Shown here one piece after another: positions 37,427 through 50,040 of a stretch of 64,000 nt of DNA. Each line of letters opens with the position of its first letter. The first letter of the stretch is position 1. Source of the stretch: Primula veris (Eukaryota > Streptophyta > Magnoliopsida > Ericales > Primulaceae); the NCBI GenBank assembly GCA_963682055.1, contig OY821745.1:3293501-3357500 (forward strand), read 5' to 3'. The position numbers were made by a program, and so were the translations under genes. Below the pieces are notes generated by a model. It ran no database searches and was not told the DNA's origin. It saw only the letters and a program-made list of their open reading frames with translations.

Positions 37427-38398
37427 TGCGATGACGGAGTATGGGGCGGAACCTGGCTGGGATCGACTCTAGGTTCACATTCTTTAGCCGAGACACTCCA
37501 CACCCCATGGAATGGATGAGAGAGGGAAAGAGAGATGAATTAGTTCGAGGGAATAACGGTTGTTGTTGTATGAGGGGTTTATATATGTTTGGTTGTTTTT
37601 GTTTTCTATTTATGGGGGATAGGATTTTGGAGTATTTTGTTTGGATATTTCAGGTTTTTCAAGCTGGTTTCATTTGGCTATTTTTGATGTATGATGTTAT
37701 AATTATTTTTAGAACAAAGATATATTTTTATACAAGGAGCATTTCTAGATCATGATTCATGAACAAAGATGTGAGCAATAATGAGTATATACTTTGTCGG
37801 AGATGAGAAACTAAGTCTAGGTTAAAATGGATTACAACACCTTCATATTGAGAAAATTTGATTTTTTTCCATATATGTTGCCTTAAAGTTGACGATTATA
37901 TATTTTAGCCTCATAATTATACACATATAATTCAGCCTCACGGACCTCACCCACAGCAAAATCCCGGTTCCACCTCTTTTCTTTGTAAAATCACAAGATA
38001 CGTCATTGGAGGCAATCTGCAGGAGTACTATCTTGATGTCAAAACAAGTACGATGAGCAATATATATCAAATATAAAAGAGAGCAACCATGTAAACTATT
38101 GTCACAATACTTAGATTCAATGATTAAGAGCGGACAACGAGAAATAGCTTGTGAGGTTATTGAAGATTCGAATAGGAAATAATCACAGGACGCTAAGTGC
38201 GATTCGGGTCAATCAACAAGTATAGATCAATACACTTGTAATTCTGATGTCTTGTGACAAAATATATTTTCATAGAACAAAACATACATGACATAGGCTA
38301 TACACACATATCACCACACAAAAGTTGTTAATGTATATATGTATATTGAGGCATTTTACTTGTCATAGTTTTTGGGTTGATTAAATATTAGGTTTTCC

Positions 38399-38583
38399 CA
38401 GAGGCGAAGCCAGTAATACTTTATGGAGGTGTTAAAATTTAGAATATAAAAATAAAGTGTGTTAAATCATCATTTTTAACGTGTTTTAGAGAAAATACTT
38501 TGTTAAAAATTAAAAAAACTCATAATTTTTGGAATTATGGGGGTGTTGTCGCCCCCGATGGTCTTCACTTAGCTTTGTCTCTG
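38399..38583. mobile_element. hAT-like MITE, unit C
   Basis: This 185-bp copy has the clearest ends: CAGAGGCGAAGC on the left against the complement of CAGAGACAAAGC on the right, flanked by GGTTTTCC (38391-38398) and GGTTCTCG (38584-38591). Confidence 0.65.
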
Positions 38584-41013
38584 GGTTCTCGCAAGTTGAG
38601 AATGATTTCTTGATAAATTTTAGATTTTTAATTAAAATTAAATAAAATTTTAGTTTTGAGAAAAAGTACCAATGAAATTCTCCTTAATCCGTCACCTTTT
38701 GACAATCTAGATTCTAGTCTATATATGTTATTAGAGACCTTGAGAACTATTTAAGATTAAGTAAATTAACATACTAAAACTCTCAAATTATTCGGAATTA
38801 ATTCTTTTATGAGATATGGAGAGATTAGGTGTAAAATATAATTTTGGTTGGTAAGTGGAAAAACTATATGATATAATTAATGATTTAACTAAATCTAATT
38901 AAAGGGTATTGGCAGGGAAGTTATTATAACTTATAAGGACAAATTAGGTGTCAACTTCAACATCACTCAATAGAGACTATTATCATTAAAAAAAATGTTC
39001 CTTACCGTCAGAGTCCTGTTGTTAAACTGATGATAGACCGAATGTCGTTTAATTTAGCAACACACAGTTTATAATCAGTTTAGCAAAAAAGCGTCTGATG
39101 TTAAACTGTCATTTGTTTGTACTGATGTTTACCATCTAATTCGAAGATGTGTGTATCTTTTTAAATAGAAAGGGAAAAAAAAAAGACTCGAAAAAAGATA
39201 GAGATATAATAAGATTTTTTATTTTATAAACCTTAAAATAAAAATTTGTACGTCAGCGTTCTTAATAAAAATTTGGAAATGTATTTAGAAATGTATAAAT
39301 ATTCTTAATAATAAGTTATACAATCATAAAAGAATAAGGAAAAGTATGTTATATAATATAAGTAGAAAACAATTATCGGTAGAACCAAAAACTTTGAAAC
39401 CGACCTTGGTTATAATGACCATCAATTGGAGAAGGGTTTGGAACCGGTATTGGTTATGACCATCAATTGGGGAGGGTTTTTAATATTTCAAGGGCCCAAG
39501 CAAAGCATCCCCAGTAACAAAGAAGTAGAAAAAAGAAACTTCTATTTTTTACTTTGATCACAATTCTTAATGATCACATATTGGTGTTAGAATGTATTAA
39601 GTAATGAAAAGTATAATTATGCTAGTTAGGTATGATTGTTCTTGTTTGGTATGTCTATACTTTTACTTATTAGTAATACTTAAAAGTACATAAATATTTG
39701 TGCTTGGTGTTCTCCTTTAATAAGTACTTTGATCATAAGTAAACACAAAAAATCTTATTTATAAAAAGTAAAATTTTTGTTTTTTATCATTTTTGATACA
39801 TATGAGCTCTAAATATAAAATTTTCATTATAACCGACTAAATTAATGTTACGAAAAAAACAAACTTTATATTAAAATCAGTTGCACATAAATAAACCCAT
39901 TCAATTTCTAATTATTTAAATTATTCGTTCTCATGGTTTATCGTATACATCAACCCTTTCTTTTTCTTTTTTTGCAGCACACTCTGTCCTATAGCAATAT
40001 AAAAATTAGTTTAGTTGTCGGATTATAAATTACGGGACTATAAGTCCACGAGGATAAGAAGAAATGATGAGATTAGTAATAGAGGGATGTTATAGCAACC
40101 CACAAAACCTACTAAAAACTCAAATAAAAATATATTAAAACTCTAGTTGAATCTACACTAAATTTAAATAATAATTAAAAATAAAAAAAAAATTGTTCAA
40201 TTTAAAAATACAACCCACTAAAAACCCAAATAAAAATATAATTGAATCCTAATCGAATCTACCATAAATTTAAATGTTAATTAAAAATCAAAAATTATTA
40301 AATATAATATTAATAAAAATCAAAAAAATTGATGAGTTGGATATGCCATGTCATGTGGGTTGATTTTTTGGATAGAAAAATGTGTGAGTAAAAACATTTT
40401 ACTTAGTAATATCATGATTCATAACAGTACCGATAGTATTACAAATATATCATTTCACCATTGTTTGAAGTTCGAAGTTAATATATAAGAGTAATGCCTT
40501 CATTTGGTATGTCACACACGAGACTTATGAGTCCATAGTATTTCTAAACTGATTACACAATTAACACACTCTCAACAAACAAGACATATATATACATGCA
40601 TGTGGACTATATCACATATATATCTATATATGTTTATATATACCTTCAGTATATGAATTATGTCAGAACATAAAATTGTTTGTATACGTGAATTCTCGCT
40701 TTACGATTTATTTTGATTTTAATTCATTAATTTGACATTGTAAAAAATTATTAAAAAAACGAAAATCATAGTAAGAATTTATAGACATGATGCGAATTCT
40801 CATAAAACATAATTTGTAAAGCAGCGAGGAATCGTAACCAAATTTTAATACAATAATTTTGTTAAGTTTACTTCCTCATTATATTTGAATAATTCTTATT
40901 TACTATTATCTAAATTATTTTTTAGCAATCAAGTTTTTTATAATGATTTCAATAATTTGTCAAATGTATTTTTTAAGACAAAGAAGTAGAATTAATAATC
41001 AGATGAAAAAAGA

Positions 41014-41221
41014 AAAAAGTAAAGAAATTTAACCAAACAACAATTTTATTTAAAAGTAATAATTTCAATGTGTTAAAATAAACAAAAAAACATTTAATTA
41101 TTAAAACTTATCTAAAAAAGTAAAGAAATTTAACCAAACAACAATTTTATTTAAAAGTAATAATTTCAATGTGTTAAAATAAACAAAAAAACATTTAATT
41201 ATTAAAACTTATCTAAAAAAG
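41014..41221. repeat. 101-bp perfect tandem duplication, unit C only
   Basis: The stretch starting TAAAGAAATTTAACC at 41020 is repeated in full at 41121. A, B and D have a single, slightly different version, so the duplication arose after C and D separated, or came with the divergent tract described in the findings. Confidence 0.9.
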
Positions 41222-41484
41222 TACGAAGTAGATGTATCGTTCCTTAATTATTAAGTAAAAACAGTAGTATGCCCTTTTCATAAAAAATACTCAAATCTCC
41301 CAAACAAACTGTTCGAAAAAGGAAATAAAAAAGGAAAACAAAAAAACAACTCTTTTATACTAAACGAAATCTCTCTCTCTCTCTCTCTAAATTTTCGTCT
41401 GATTCAGAGTTATCCTCTAATTCGTTACAAAATATCATAGCAATCTGTACATGCAAATTCAGAGGTACGGGAAATTATTCAATT

Positions 41485-41705
41485 AATAGTTAGGAATGTA
41501 TATTATTCTTTTATGAGTTTCCAACACATTATCTGATTCCATATTTCATTTATTTTGATGTATTTTACACATTTTTATTTATTTATTTGTGTTCCTTGAT
41601 TTATTAATTTATTGTCGTTCCTTGATATTTTATAATCTTGTGCATAAAGAACCAGTTGTTAAAAGTGTTATATATTTAAGGATCCTTGATATTAGACAAG
41701 ACAAG
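41485..41705 (+). repeat. ~220-bp direct repeat, left copy, unit C
   Basis: Counterpart of 4094-4314; its partner is 43308-43541. Confidence 0.8.
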
Positions 41706-42436
41706 TAATTTCGTTATTTTATTAATGGGTTGGGATTTTTTTCTCTTTTCTTTTCATTTTTTGGCTACTTTGTGTTCAATTTTGCTTGTTTTAACTGTTT
41801 ACTGTTTATATTGAGCTTTCAATCTCCTTATTTGTTATTCCACTAATGGGATTTTGAAGTTTAATCAACTTTTTATCTTTTTGTTTTTTCCCAGTTAGTT
41901 TTTCCTTATTTAATAAATGGGTTTGATTTTTTTCCCCTATATTTTTTCAACTTTTGGCTACTTTGTACAATTTTCTTGTTTATACTGTTTCTATTGAGCT
42001 TAAAATCTCGCCATTGGTTATTCCATTAATGGGAATTTGAAATTTAATTCTTTAATTGTATGATGATGTTGAGGTGAGCTTCATATTAAAAAAATAGAGT
42101 TTTTTGTTGTTGTTGTTGTTGCTTATTTGCTTATTAATCGCATTGGTTGTTTCTTTATCAGTGCTTTTTTGGCTACATAATAAAGCTGAGGTTAATAATG
42201 TTTTGAGATTTTGAATGCTCCATCGGACTGCAAGTTTATAACCTAATATTATTGTCTTTTATCCACCTCTAATATTATATTTCAATGCTCCATCAAACGC
42301 ATGGCTTTTTTTTGGTTAAGAATCCGCTACAGTGCTTTTCGTTTAAGATCAAGCCTAATTTTGTTGTTTAGGGAGTGCTTTTGGTTGATTGACTTGTTTT
42401 TTCTTTCCCTTTGCCTGAAAATGTAGAATTTTAAAC

Positions 42437-42514
42437 TTTTTTTTATAATAGCAAGGATTGAATCATGATCATGAGCGGGGTATACTAAGGCCCTAACCAT
42501 TGGGGCAACCCACA
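42437..42514 (-). mobile_element. SINE-like head, unit C
   Basis: This is the counterpart of 5046-5123 with one visible substitution (GAGCGGGG for GAGTGGGG on the + strand). Confidence 0.45.
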
Positions 42515-43307
42515 TTACTAAGTTGCTTGAAATGAACCCATTTGTGTAGTCCCAGATAAGCCAGCTTATTAAAGACTGCTAATTAGTCATCTTTTAGAAC
42601 TTAGAAACATTATGAAGTTATTGTTACTAAAACACTTGGTACTTGCTTCTTAATTTATAGAATCATCAAGAAGCAAATGTATCTCTAAAGCTAGGGTGTC
42701 GGATGATTTGATTAAGTTCTGTAAGGAGTAAGGACTCAATTTTCACAAAGTTGACATACGTTTTCTCTAACAAAATCAAAGAGAACCTTATAGCTGTAGA
42801 TTTTGTGAAATCACGACTTATTGAGATTATATATATATATATATACGCCATCTTCGACGCTTGGAGTTGTATATCGACATAATTTGCCAAAACAGGCTTC
42901 TCTCTGTTTCGTTTCTATTTCCTTTTGCAACCTCGAAACCATTTAAAAAAATATATGTTGTAGTATAGTTCTATATAAACACCCTTCTATGTCTGAAAAG
43001 GTCTCTCAAGCTGTTCTCCGTGAACACAGCTCTCGCCTCTTCGAGTACTCATTTTTCTACCTCTTTATTTATTTTTCGCTTTTGCCCAGTTACCAATTTC
43101 GTTATATAGTGCCTGTTTGGTTACAACTTTTTTACTTAGCTTTCTGATTAAAAAGCGTTGGGTGTTTGGTATGTTAGTTTTTTAAGTTTTTTAAAAGCTT
43201 GCGTTTGGGTCAATAAAGGTAAAAAAAAATTTCGAGAGTATAGAAGCTTAGAATTTGGTAAAAAAATTTAGGATTTTTACAAAAAATTACCAACACATTA
43301 TCTGAGT

Positions 43308-43541
43308 AATAGTTAGGAATGTATATTATTCATTTATGAGTTACCAACACATTATCTGAATCCATATTTCAGTTATTTTGATGTATTTTACACATTTTTG
43401 TTTATTTATGTGTGTTCCTTGATTTATTGTTGTGTAATTTAAGGTGATTATAAGATCCTTGATATTTTATAATCTTGTGTATAAATAACCAGTTGTTAAA
43501 AGGGTTATATATGTAAGGATCCTTGATATTGGACAAGACAT
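43308..43541 (+). repeat. ~220-bp direct repeat, right copy, unit C
   Basis: Counterpart of 5924-6157, with several substitutions. Confidence 0.8.
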
Positions 43542-44480
43542 GCTATACCGTAACACCAATTTACGTGAAACCGCACGCATTGTATGGACTCGGTCCGTTA
43601 GTGTGTCTATATATATATATATTCATCATGTGGCAAAAAGAGATGTACCAAATAAATTATATGTATATATGGAGAGAGAGAGAGAGCGGGATAGATGGCA
43701 ACGTGAAGTCGACGGCGGCAAAGGAGTGGAGAAGTCGATGGTGATGGATATTGGTATTGGGCAAATTATAATATTACCGTTTTTCCTTTTCTGTTACTAT
43801 TATGTTAAGCATTGGTAGATGGTGGATTTAGGTTTGTAGAGAAATGAACTATTCATGTGCGTAAATATTTATCAAATGAATCATATGAAATTCTGTTTAG
43901 TTAATGAAAATCGGAAAGTCAAAGGCAATCCTGTTTTTGTTGGTTGTGGTAAATGATTATACGTTTACATCAATCTTTTTTCATATAACTTTTTTATAAA
44001 TGATTGTCCTTATATTTATTGCAAATTTCTTTGATTTATGCCAATTTCAGTTTATGAGTCTGAATCTCTTATTCTGTCATTCTTGGATATGTTCCTCATA
44101 TGATTTCTTTAAACTTTTCATTTACCTTGTGTCACTTTGACGTTAACTTTATCTTTGCATTTTATAATATCTTTATTTTGGCATCTCTGGCCTTGCACTT
44201 AATAAGTAATAACATTTACCTTGTGCACTCGCTGTGTAAATACTTCTACTCATGAATTTATCGTTTGGTCAGGCTTTTCGTTTGATTGCATATGCTCCTT
44301 GCTTGATTTCTACAAGTGACTTAGATTGCGTTTTGTTTCTCTTAAACTATTTACCCATTTCCAATTCTTAAATTTTAGAAATATGGCGATGGTCTCTGAT
44401 AATCTGTTTCTCCCTTGTTTGTAAGCAGTATATACTTGAGAAATTATATAAAGATAGAATAAAAGGAGGAGAAATTCTGA

Positions 44481-45716
44481 ATGGCGAGTGTCAATGGCGA
44501 CACATATGACAAATCTGCTCTGCCAGAAGATTTGTGGATAGAGATTTTCATTCGATCGTCCGTGAAGTCGCTGCTACGCGTAAAATGTGTGTGTAAGCAT
44601 TGGTATGGTCTCATCAAATCACATAATTTTGAACACATGTATCTCAAGTACCAAAAAAGCATGAAACAAAATCGACTCCTCCTTCATTATTTCAGGCTTG
44701 AAAATCATGAACTTAATTATACTATATTAGATGAAGACGAACAATCAAGCAACACCTATGACAGTCCTGAATTTTTGAAGGTAACCAATGTATATGTACA
44801 TTTAGACGGGCCTGTTAATGGCTTGTATTGTTTGTATAATACATGTGGCCGGTGTGTCTTGTGGAACCCTACGTTGATGGAATTCAAGATAGTTCCTTTA
44901 CCACCCCCTCACATTTTACCTCACTATAAGGTACGTAATCCTCTTGTTGGGTTCGGTGCTGGTTCTTTGATAAATGATCACAAAATAGTCCTTGTTTCTA
45001 AATTCATCAAATTATATAAAGATGGTGGTGAGATGGGTTGTAATGAATTTGTTGTCAACTTGTACAACCTAACTACAAACACTTGGAGGCCTTTTGATCT
45101 TGGTGATTTCTCGCTGCCTGCTTTCTCATTTGCCAACAGTAATAGTAACTCTTTCGTCAATGGAACTTATCATTGGTGGGTCTTTTCTGGTGGTGTGCTT
45201 GCATTTGACATGGGAAATGAGACTTTTAGAATGATACCGGGTCCAGATTTCTCTCAGTATGATCCCGCATCCACTTATTTAGATCATATTGCAGTCTATG
45301 ACGAACATGTTGCTCTTTTGCGTAGTAATCAGTTTGTTGTGGGTGTTGATCACTTCTCACTGGACATTTGGGTGATGTTAGAAGAAGGTCTATGGTTCAA
45401 ACAATTTATGATCGGACCTTTCTTAAATACCATGTATCCGCTTGAGTTTTTGAGGAAAGATAGACTTCTATTAGTGTTTGCTTATTCTGAGAATAGCTAC
45501 TCTACACCCAATAGTGGAGTGGTCTTTGTACCAAAAAAAAATAGTGGAGTGGTCTTGTGTGATGTCATTACTCAAGAACTAAGAAATGTTGGACCAAGTG
45601 ATTTTAATATGTATTTCCGAGGTTTTGTTTATTATGAAAGTTTGGTATCCCTTAACAGCGGAAATGAGTGCGATATACACATGGTCTCAGACTTTCTCAA
45701 CAGAGGTACCTACTAG
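44481..45716 (+). CDS. SLF-like F-box protein, unit C (diverged allele-like copy)
   Basis: This is a 411-residue intronless F-box/FBA protein. The first 55 residues, which contain the F-box, are identical to units A/B at DNA level. Beyond that I count 32 amino-acid replacements and only 4 silent differences, spread through the FBA domain, with no stop or frameshift. A 30-bp in-frame insertion near 45533 adds ten residues: 17 bases of local sequence are repeated around a 13-base spacer rich in A. The conserved SCF-binding part and variable target-binding part suggest an intact receptor with altered specificity. The inferred partner is the diverged RNase at 50796-52188. Confidence 0.92.
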   Translation: MASVNGDTYDKSALPEDLWIEIFIRSSVKSLLRVKCVCKHWYGLIKSHNFEHMYLKYQKSMKQNRLLLHYFRLENHELNYTILDEDEQSSNTYDSPEFLKVTNVYVHLDGPVNGLYCLYNTCGRCVLWNPTLMEFKIVPLPPPHILPHYKVRNPLVGFGAGSLINDHKIVLVSKFIKLYKDGGEMGCNEFVVNLYNLTTNTWRPFDLGDFSLPAFSFANSNSNSFVNGTYHWWVFSGGVLAFDMGNETFRMIPGPDFSQYDPASTYLDHIAVYDEHVALLRSNQFVVGVDHFSLDIWVMLEEGLWFKQFMIGPFLNTMYPLEFLRKDRLLLVFAYSENSYSTPNSGVVFVPKKNSGVVLCDVITQELRNVGPSDFNMYFRGFVYYESLVSLNSGNECDIHMVSDFLNRGTY

Positions 45717-47520
45717 TACAGACGTTTCGAGAAGAGTGATTGTGGTTTTGGTCTCTTTTTGAGTTATGTCATTTTTTCTGCTATGGAGAATTTACCTACA
45801 TGTGTTAAGGCTGCCATTTCTTTTTCTCTTTTGGATTTAGTTTATATGACGAAATGTTTATTTAAAGATAGTCTTTCATGTGTTTTATATGTTTAGAATT
45901 GGCCTAATGGATTATTATTACAAATTTCTTTAGATCTGCCAGAAGTTTTGTTTTAGATTTAACTATGTCAACATAAGGGTGCTTATTGAAACTAAAGCAT
46001 ATACAACTTAGTCATATAATATTGAAAATCACAAATGCAAGAATAGAATAAATTTTCAATAATAATATCCACATGAATTTGAAAAGGCATGAGGTTTTAT
46101 AATCCTGTAAATCGCTCATTTGTATCACCACATTGGTTTTTTGATTCACTTATCTTATAAGTATTATACTTACAGTTACATCTGGTTAATTGAAGGACAA
46201 CCGTGCAAGTGATATGGTGAATCTTATCCTAATATTCAGATACAACCATAAAAGTAAAACTAGCAAAAATGGAAATTGTAACAAATTAATTATAGATTTG
46301 TTTGATGTGAAATTGTTAGTGGCACTCAACGTTACTAGCTTACTTTCATTGGATCAGTAATAAAGTAACTAACTAGACTCAAAGCCATCTTAACTAATTT
46401 TTAGAAGAGACTATCTTGGTTAACACGTTAACATCTAAGAAAATCGGGTCACCAACAGAGGTCGCATTTGTAATCTCTATCTACCTACACTTGCCTTTTC
46501 GGTTGTGTAGATATGCTTTTTCAGTCACCAGCATGACTCACTCATTTTTCCATCTTTCTCATGGTCTCATCTTTCGCTTCCAGAAATCCAGATTTTGCCA
46601 AATCAGCAACCGCTAGCTGTAATATCTAGCCAATCGATCATTGCTTAATTACTACTCAACGATCAAAAGCGAAGCGCTTTTATTTTGTCAAATGTATGAT
46701 TACTACGTGATTGGAGTGGCCCCTGCGTTGGTGGTACATTGATGCCTCATTGGACACCTAGTTTTAAACAGGAAGAATGTAGAAGAAGCGAGCATCAACA
46801 AGAAAAAACTTTTGACAAAGCACAAGTATCAGTGTGAATTCGGAAAACCAACAATGAGAAACATGTTTAAACCTAAGCACGAGATGAGAGCATCATACGC
46901 AGAGAGAGAAAGGGGACATAAATTAACACAATATTAACATTATACGGTAAGGGGGTACCCCATTTTGTAAAAAGGCCGATGATTGCGAAGACACCAGAAT
47001 GACCCTGCACTCGATTTTACCTTTGTGATGCTACATAATTTCAGAGAGAGATACGATCGACAGCATGCATGATACGGGAGATACATCACAACGAAAATGC
47101 TAATCCTGCATAATTTCTATCTAGAATGATGGAGTGTAATACTTGTAGATTATTACTTGCCTTTCCATAATCCGATGGGACTATAGACCACACAAAGATC
47201 CCACATCTTCTATGGACCAAAATTGTCGAGACATTTTCAACTCGAATATTAAAGTTCTTTGCTTAAAGATTGTCACATTAAGAAACAATAAAAAAAAGAC
47301 TCGTTCTCGACAAGCCGGTATTACTTGCACATTCGGTTCAAACGCAAATCCTCTATATTGCCGATGTGTTTCGATGTTACACCTTGTACAGTTGTACATA
47401 CTAGAGTACTACAAATGCATAGCATTTGGTAACTTTAATTATGAATTTAGCATGCTTTCGATTTAGGCAATGCTGGTAATTGATTTCCTGAATGAAACGG
47501 AGTAATTATTGATCAGGTTA

Positions 47521-47640
47521 TATATATGCTGGTTTGTTCTTGCATTTGACATGAGGAATGGGATTTTTCGAATGAAACCAGCAGAAATGAAGGTTAAAGA
47601 GAATGCTACTCTCTTGTATTATGTTAATGTTCTGCTTTTG
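47521..47640 (+). pseudogene. Relic of an F-box (FBA domain) gene, unit C, first copy
   Basis: The fragment reads VLAFDMRNGIFRMKP followed by ENATLLYY, as in A/B with a few substitutions. Unlike in A/B, the sequence just downstream leads into a truncated RNase tail rather than an intact RNase gene. Confidence 0.68.
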
Positions 47641-47867
47641 TTGTATACATATATACCTAAATGTGGTTCGACTATCATTTCCCTTTCTGCTTTTTCTGAG
47701 GAAATTATTGAACAAGATTATTAATAATCATTCTTTAAGGATGCCAAAACACCTGATTAATCCTCTTTTCATGTATTATTCATAACCGGATATAGTTTCA
47801 TGTATTATTCATAAACGGATACAGTTTCATGTATAGCTGACACAAGAAACAGAAAATAGTATATTAA

Positions 47868-47909
47868 GCTAAGGTATGTAGATCTTCGGCACCCCGCCGG
47901 AGGATGTCC
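47868..47909 (-). pseudogene. Truncated 3' end of a T2 RNase exon 2, unit C
   Basis: These roughly 42 bases match the last codons of the RNase (10513-10555 in A), encoding the GGVPKIY-type C-terminus. Homology then stops abruptly and the sequence turns into an F-box relic on the other strand. The intact RNase with its own 3' end follows about 2.9 kb later, so one RNase copy was lost by rearrangement. Confidence 0.7.
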
Positions 47910-48103
47910 AAGCTTGTGTTTAGTCTGAAAGTTTAATATCCCATGTAGATCTCATTACTCAAGAAATAAGAAATATTGGACCGAAGTTCTTTGAATGGTA
48001 TGCACGAGCTTGTGTTTATTCTGAAAGTTTAATATCCCTTGATTGCGAAAATGAGTGTGATATACACATGGTCTCAGACTTTCTCAACAGACGTAGCTTC
48101 TAG
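47910..48103 (+). pseudogene. C-terminal relic of another SLF-like F-box gene, unit C
   Basis: From 47948 to the stop at 48101-48103, 51 residues align with the C-terminus of the intact F-box protein. Landmarks are DLITQEIRN, then ESLISL, then ECDIHMVSDFLNR. About 35 of 51 positions agree with the intact protein, so this comes from a different paralogue. A 96-bp in-frame partial duplication (47912 and 48008 repeats) with a TAG precedes it. The 3' flank to about 48350 also resembles the F-box 3' flank at 45717 onward. The 5' border at 47909/47910 is a rearrangement point joined to RNase sequence. Confidence 0.78.
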
Positions 48104-48349
48104 TTACAGACGTTTCGAGACCAGTGATTGTGGGTTTGGTCTCTTTTTGTGTCGGGGAATTTACCCTACATATGTTAAAGACTGCCATTTCTTTTTCGCT
48201 TTTGGATTTAGTTTATATTTTGAAATGTTTATTTAAAGATGTCTTTTATGTGTTTTACATGTTTGGAATTGTACTATGGGATTAGTATTACAATCTTTAA
48301 TTTTTAAGAATGCCTGAAGTTCTGATTTTTAGATCCGACTATGTAAATT

Positions 48350-49655
48350 ACTTGTTACCTAACGCGTTAGAGCTGTTCATCCCTTGTTTGTAAGAGACCT
48401 TCATTAACTATGTCAACATAAGGGTGTTTGATTTATTGTATGATTCGAAACATTATACTATACATGCAGATATTGGTTTAAAAAGATGCAATTAAAAAGA
48501 AAGCCTGATCACAGGGGGATTATTCAATGAGAAAAGATGAAAAGTTGTTTAAATCATTTCCCATACATGTTTAGTTTCAGAATTTTGTACCTTTTTTAAA
48601 CAAAAATTGGTTATTTGATTTTCGAGTAAAGATTATTGACATTTAAACATAAGATTAAATTTCCAACTTGTGTTCATTACTCAATAAATAAGAATTCCTC
48701 TGGGTTTTTAACTTTTTATAAGTTATAATCTATTATTGACATATTTTTAACTTAAAAAAATAGATGAATCAAAATTTTCAAAATTTAAATTTAGTGTTTA
48801 CCTTTGCTACCATAGACTATAATTACTGGAATATATAGATAATTTTTTAATTAAAACTATGATTTTTTCCTAAGAAATTGAACAAACATTTAAACCAATT
48901 CAGGTAAGAAGCATAACACGCGCGGGGGCATGTTGGAGGCACTAAAACAAAAGTTTTATAGAACTTGACATTATACTTCTGTGAACCATTTCCTAGTGTA
49001 AAATTAGTACGGATAGCGAAATAATAACGAAAAATAATTAGGCAGGTGAAGGCTTGATTGATCGGGATCATGCGGCGGTGTGTAATTGATGTTTAGCGAG
49101 GTATGGTCTCCGTTTAGGACAAAAGCAATTTTTTTTACGCATGTCGTGTCCTCGAGCAGGAGAGAAGCAATGGACAAGTGTAAGTTTTAAATCCACAACC
49201 ACAAATTGATCGAGTTGTGTGCAAATTTTTTGTTACAACGTTCCTGGAAAATCTTGGTAGTTACCGGGGATATTAGTTTTCACTCAAAGCAGCATAATTG
49301 AGATTTCAGTTGGGTTTCTAAGAAAGATATTCATTTTTATTCGAAGAGTGCATACGGATAAGCTCACACTAACTCGGATACCCACCAAAGCACAAAATCC
49401 ATAATCTCATAAAATTAATTTTTTTTCGAAGAGTGCATACGGATAAGCTCACACTAACTCTTCAATTAGAACTCAAATTCATGTTTTCATTGGGAGGTAT
49501 CCGCAAAGAATTGGATTCAATAATATCGATTCGTGTAGAGGGGAAAAAGTTCTCGAATCTTTAGAACAATGTCTACATGGGATAGGATAGAAGAAAAAGA
49601 TTTTTTTTAAAAAAAGATTTCATGTAATAGTTTTGATCCAAAAACCACACAAAGA
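48350..49655. other. Unit C-specific insert between F-box relics
   Basis: This sequence has no counterpart in A/B. It contains a direct repeat of about 35 bases starting TCGAAGAGTGCATACGGATA at 49342 and again at 49427. A weak minus-strand open frame at 48847-49071 matches nothing I recognise. It could be spacer from the ancestral region around the extinct F-box gene, or a decayed mobile element. Confidence 0.45.
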
Positions 49656-50040
49656 TTATTACTTGCCTTTCCATAATCCGACGGGACTATAGACCACACA
49701 AAGATCCCACGTCTTATATGGAACAAAGTTGTCGAGACATTTTCAACTCGAATATTAAAGTTCTTCGCTTAAAGATTGTCACATTAAGAAACAATAAAAA
49801 AACACTCATTCTCGACAAGCCAGTATTACTTAAACATTCGGTTCAAACGCAAATCCTCTGTATTGCCGATGTGTTTGGATGTTACACCTTGTATAGTTTT
49901 ACATACTAGATCTAGTACTACAAATGCATAGCATTTGCTAACTTTAATTATGAATTTAGCATGCCTGCGATTTAGGCAATGCTGGTAATTGATTTCCTGA
50001 ATGAAACGGAGTAATTATTGATCAGGTTATATATATTATA
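49655..50040. repeat. Second copy of the pre-RNase spacer, unit C
   Basis: It repeats 47153-47520 (equivalent to 9803-10165 in A) in the same orientation with some substitutions. It shows that the spacer was duplicated together with the F-box relic and the RNase tail in unit C. Confidence 0.75.

Larger units (their letters stand above)
18761..37522 (+). repeat. Tandem unit B of the array
   Basis: This is the second head-to-tail copy, offset 18760 bp from unit A (18759 after the T-run, 18762 after the Z block). Its F-box and RNase coding sequences are identical to those of A. The right-hand end (36689-37522) resembles the end of unit C, not that of unit A, so the B/C junction has its own history. 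Confidence 0.97.
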
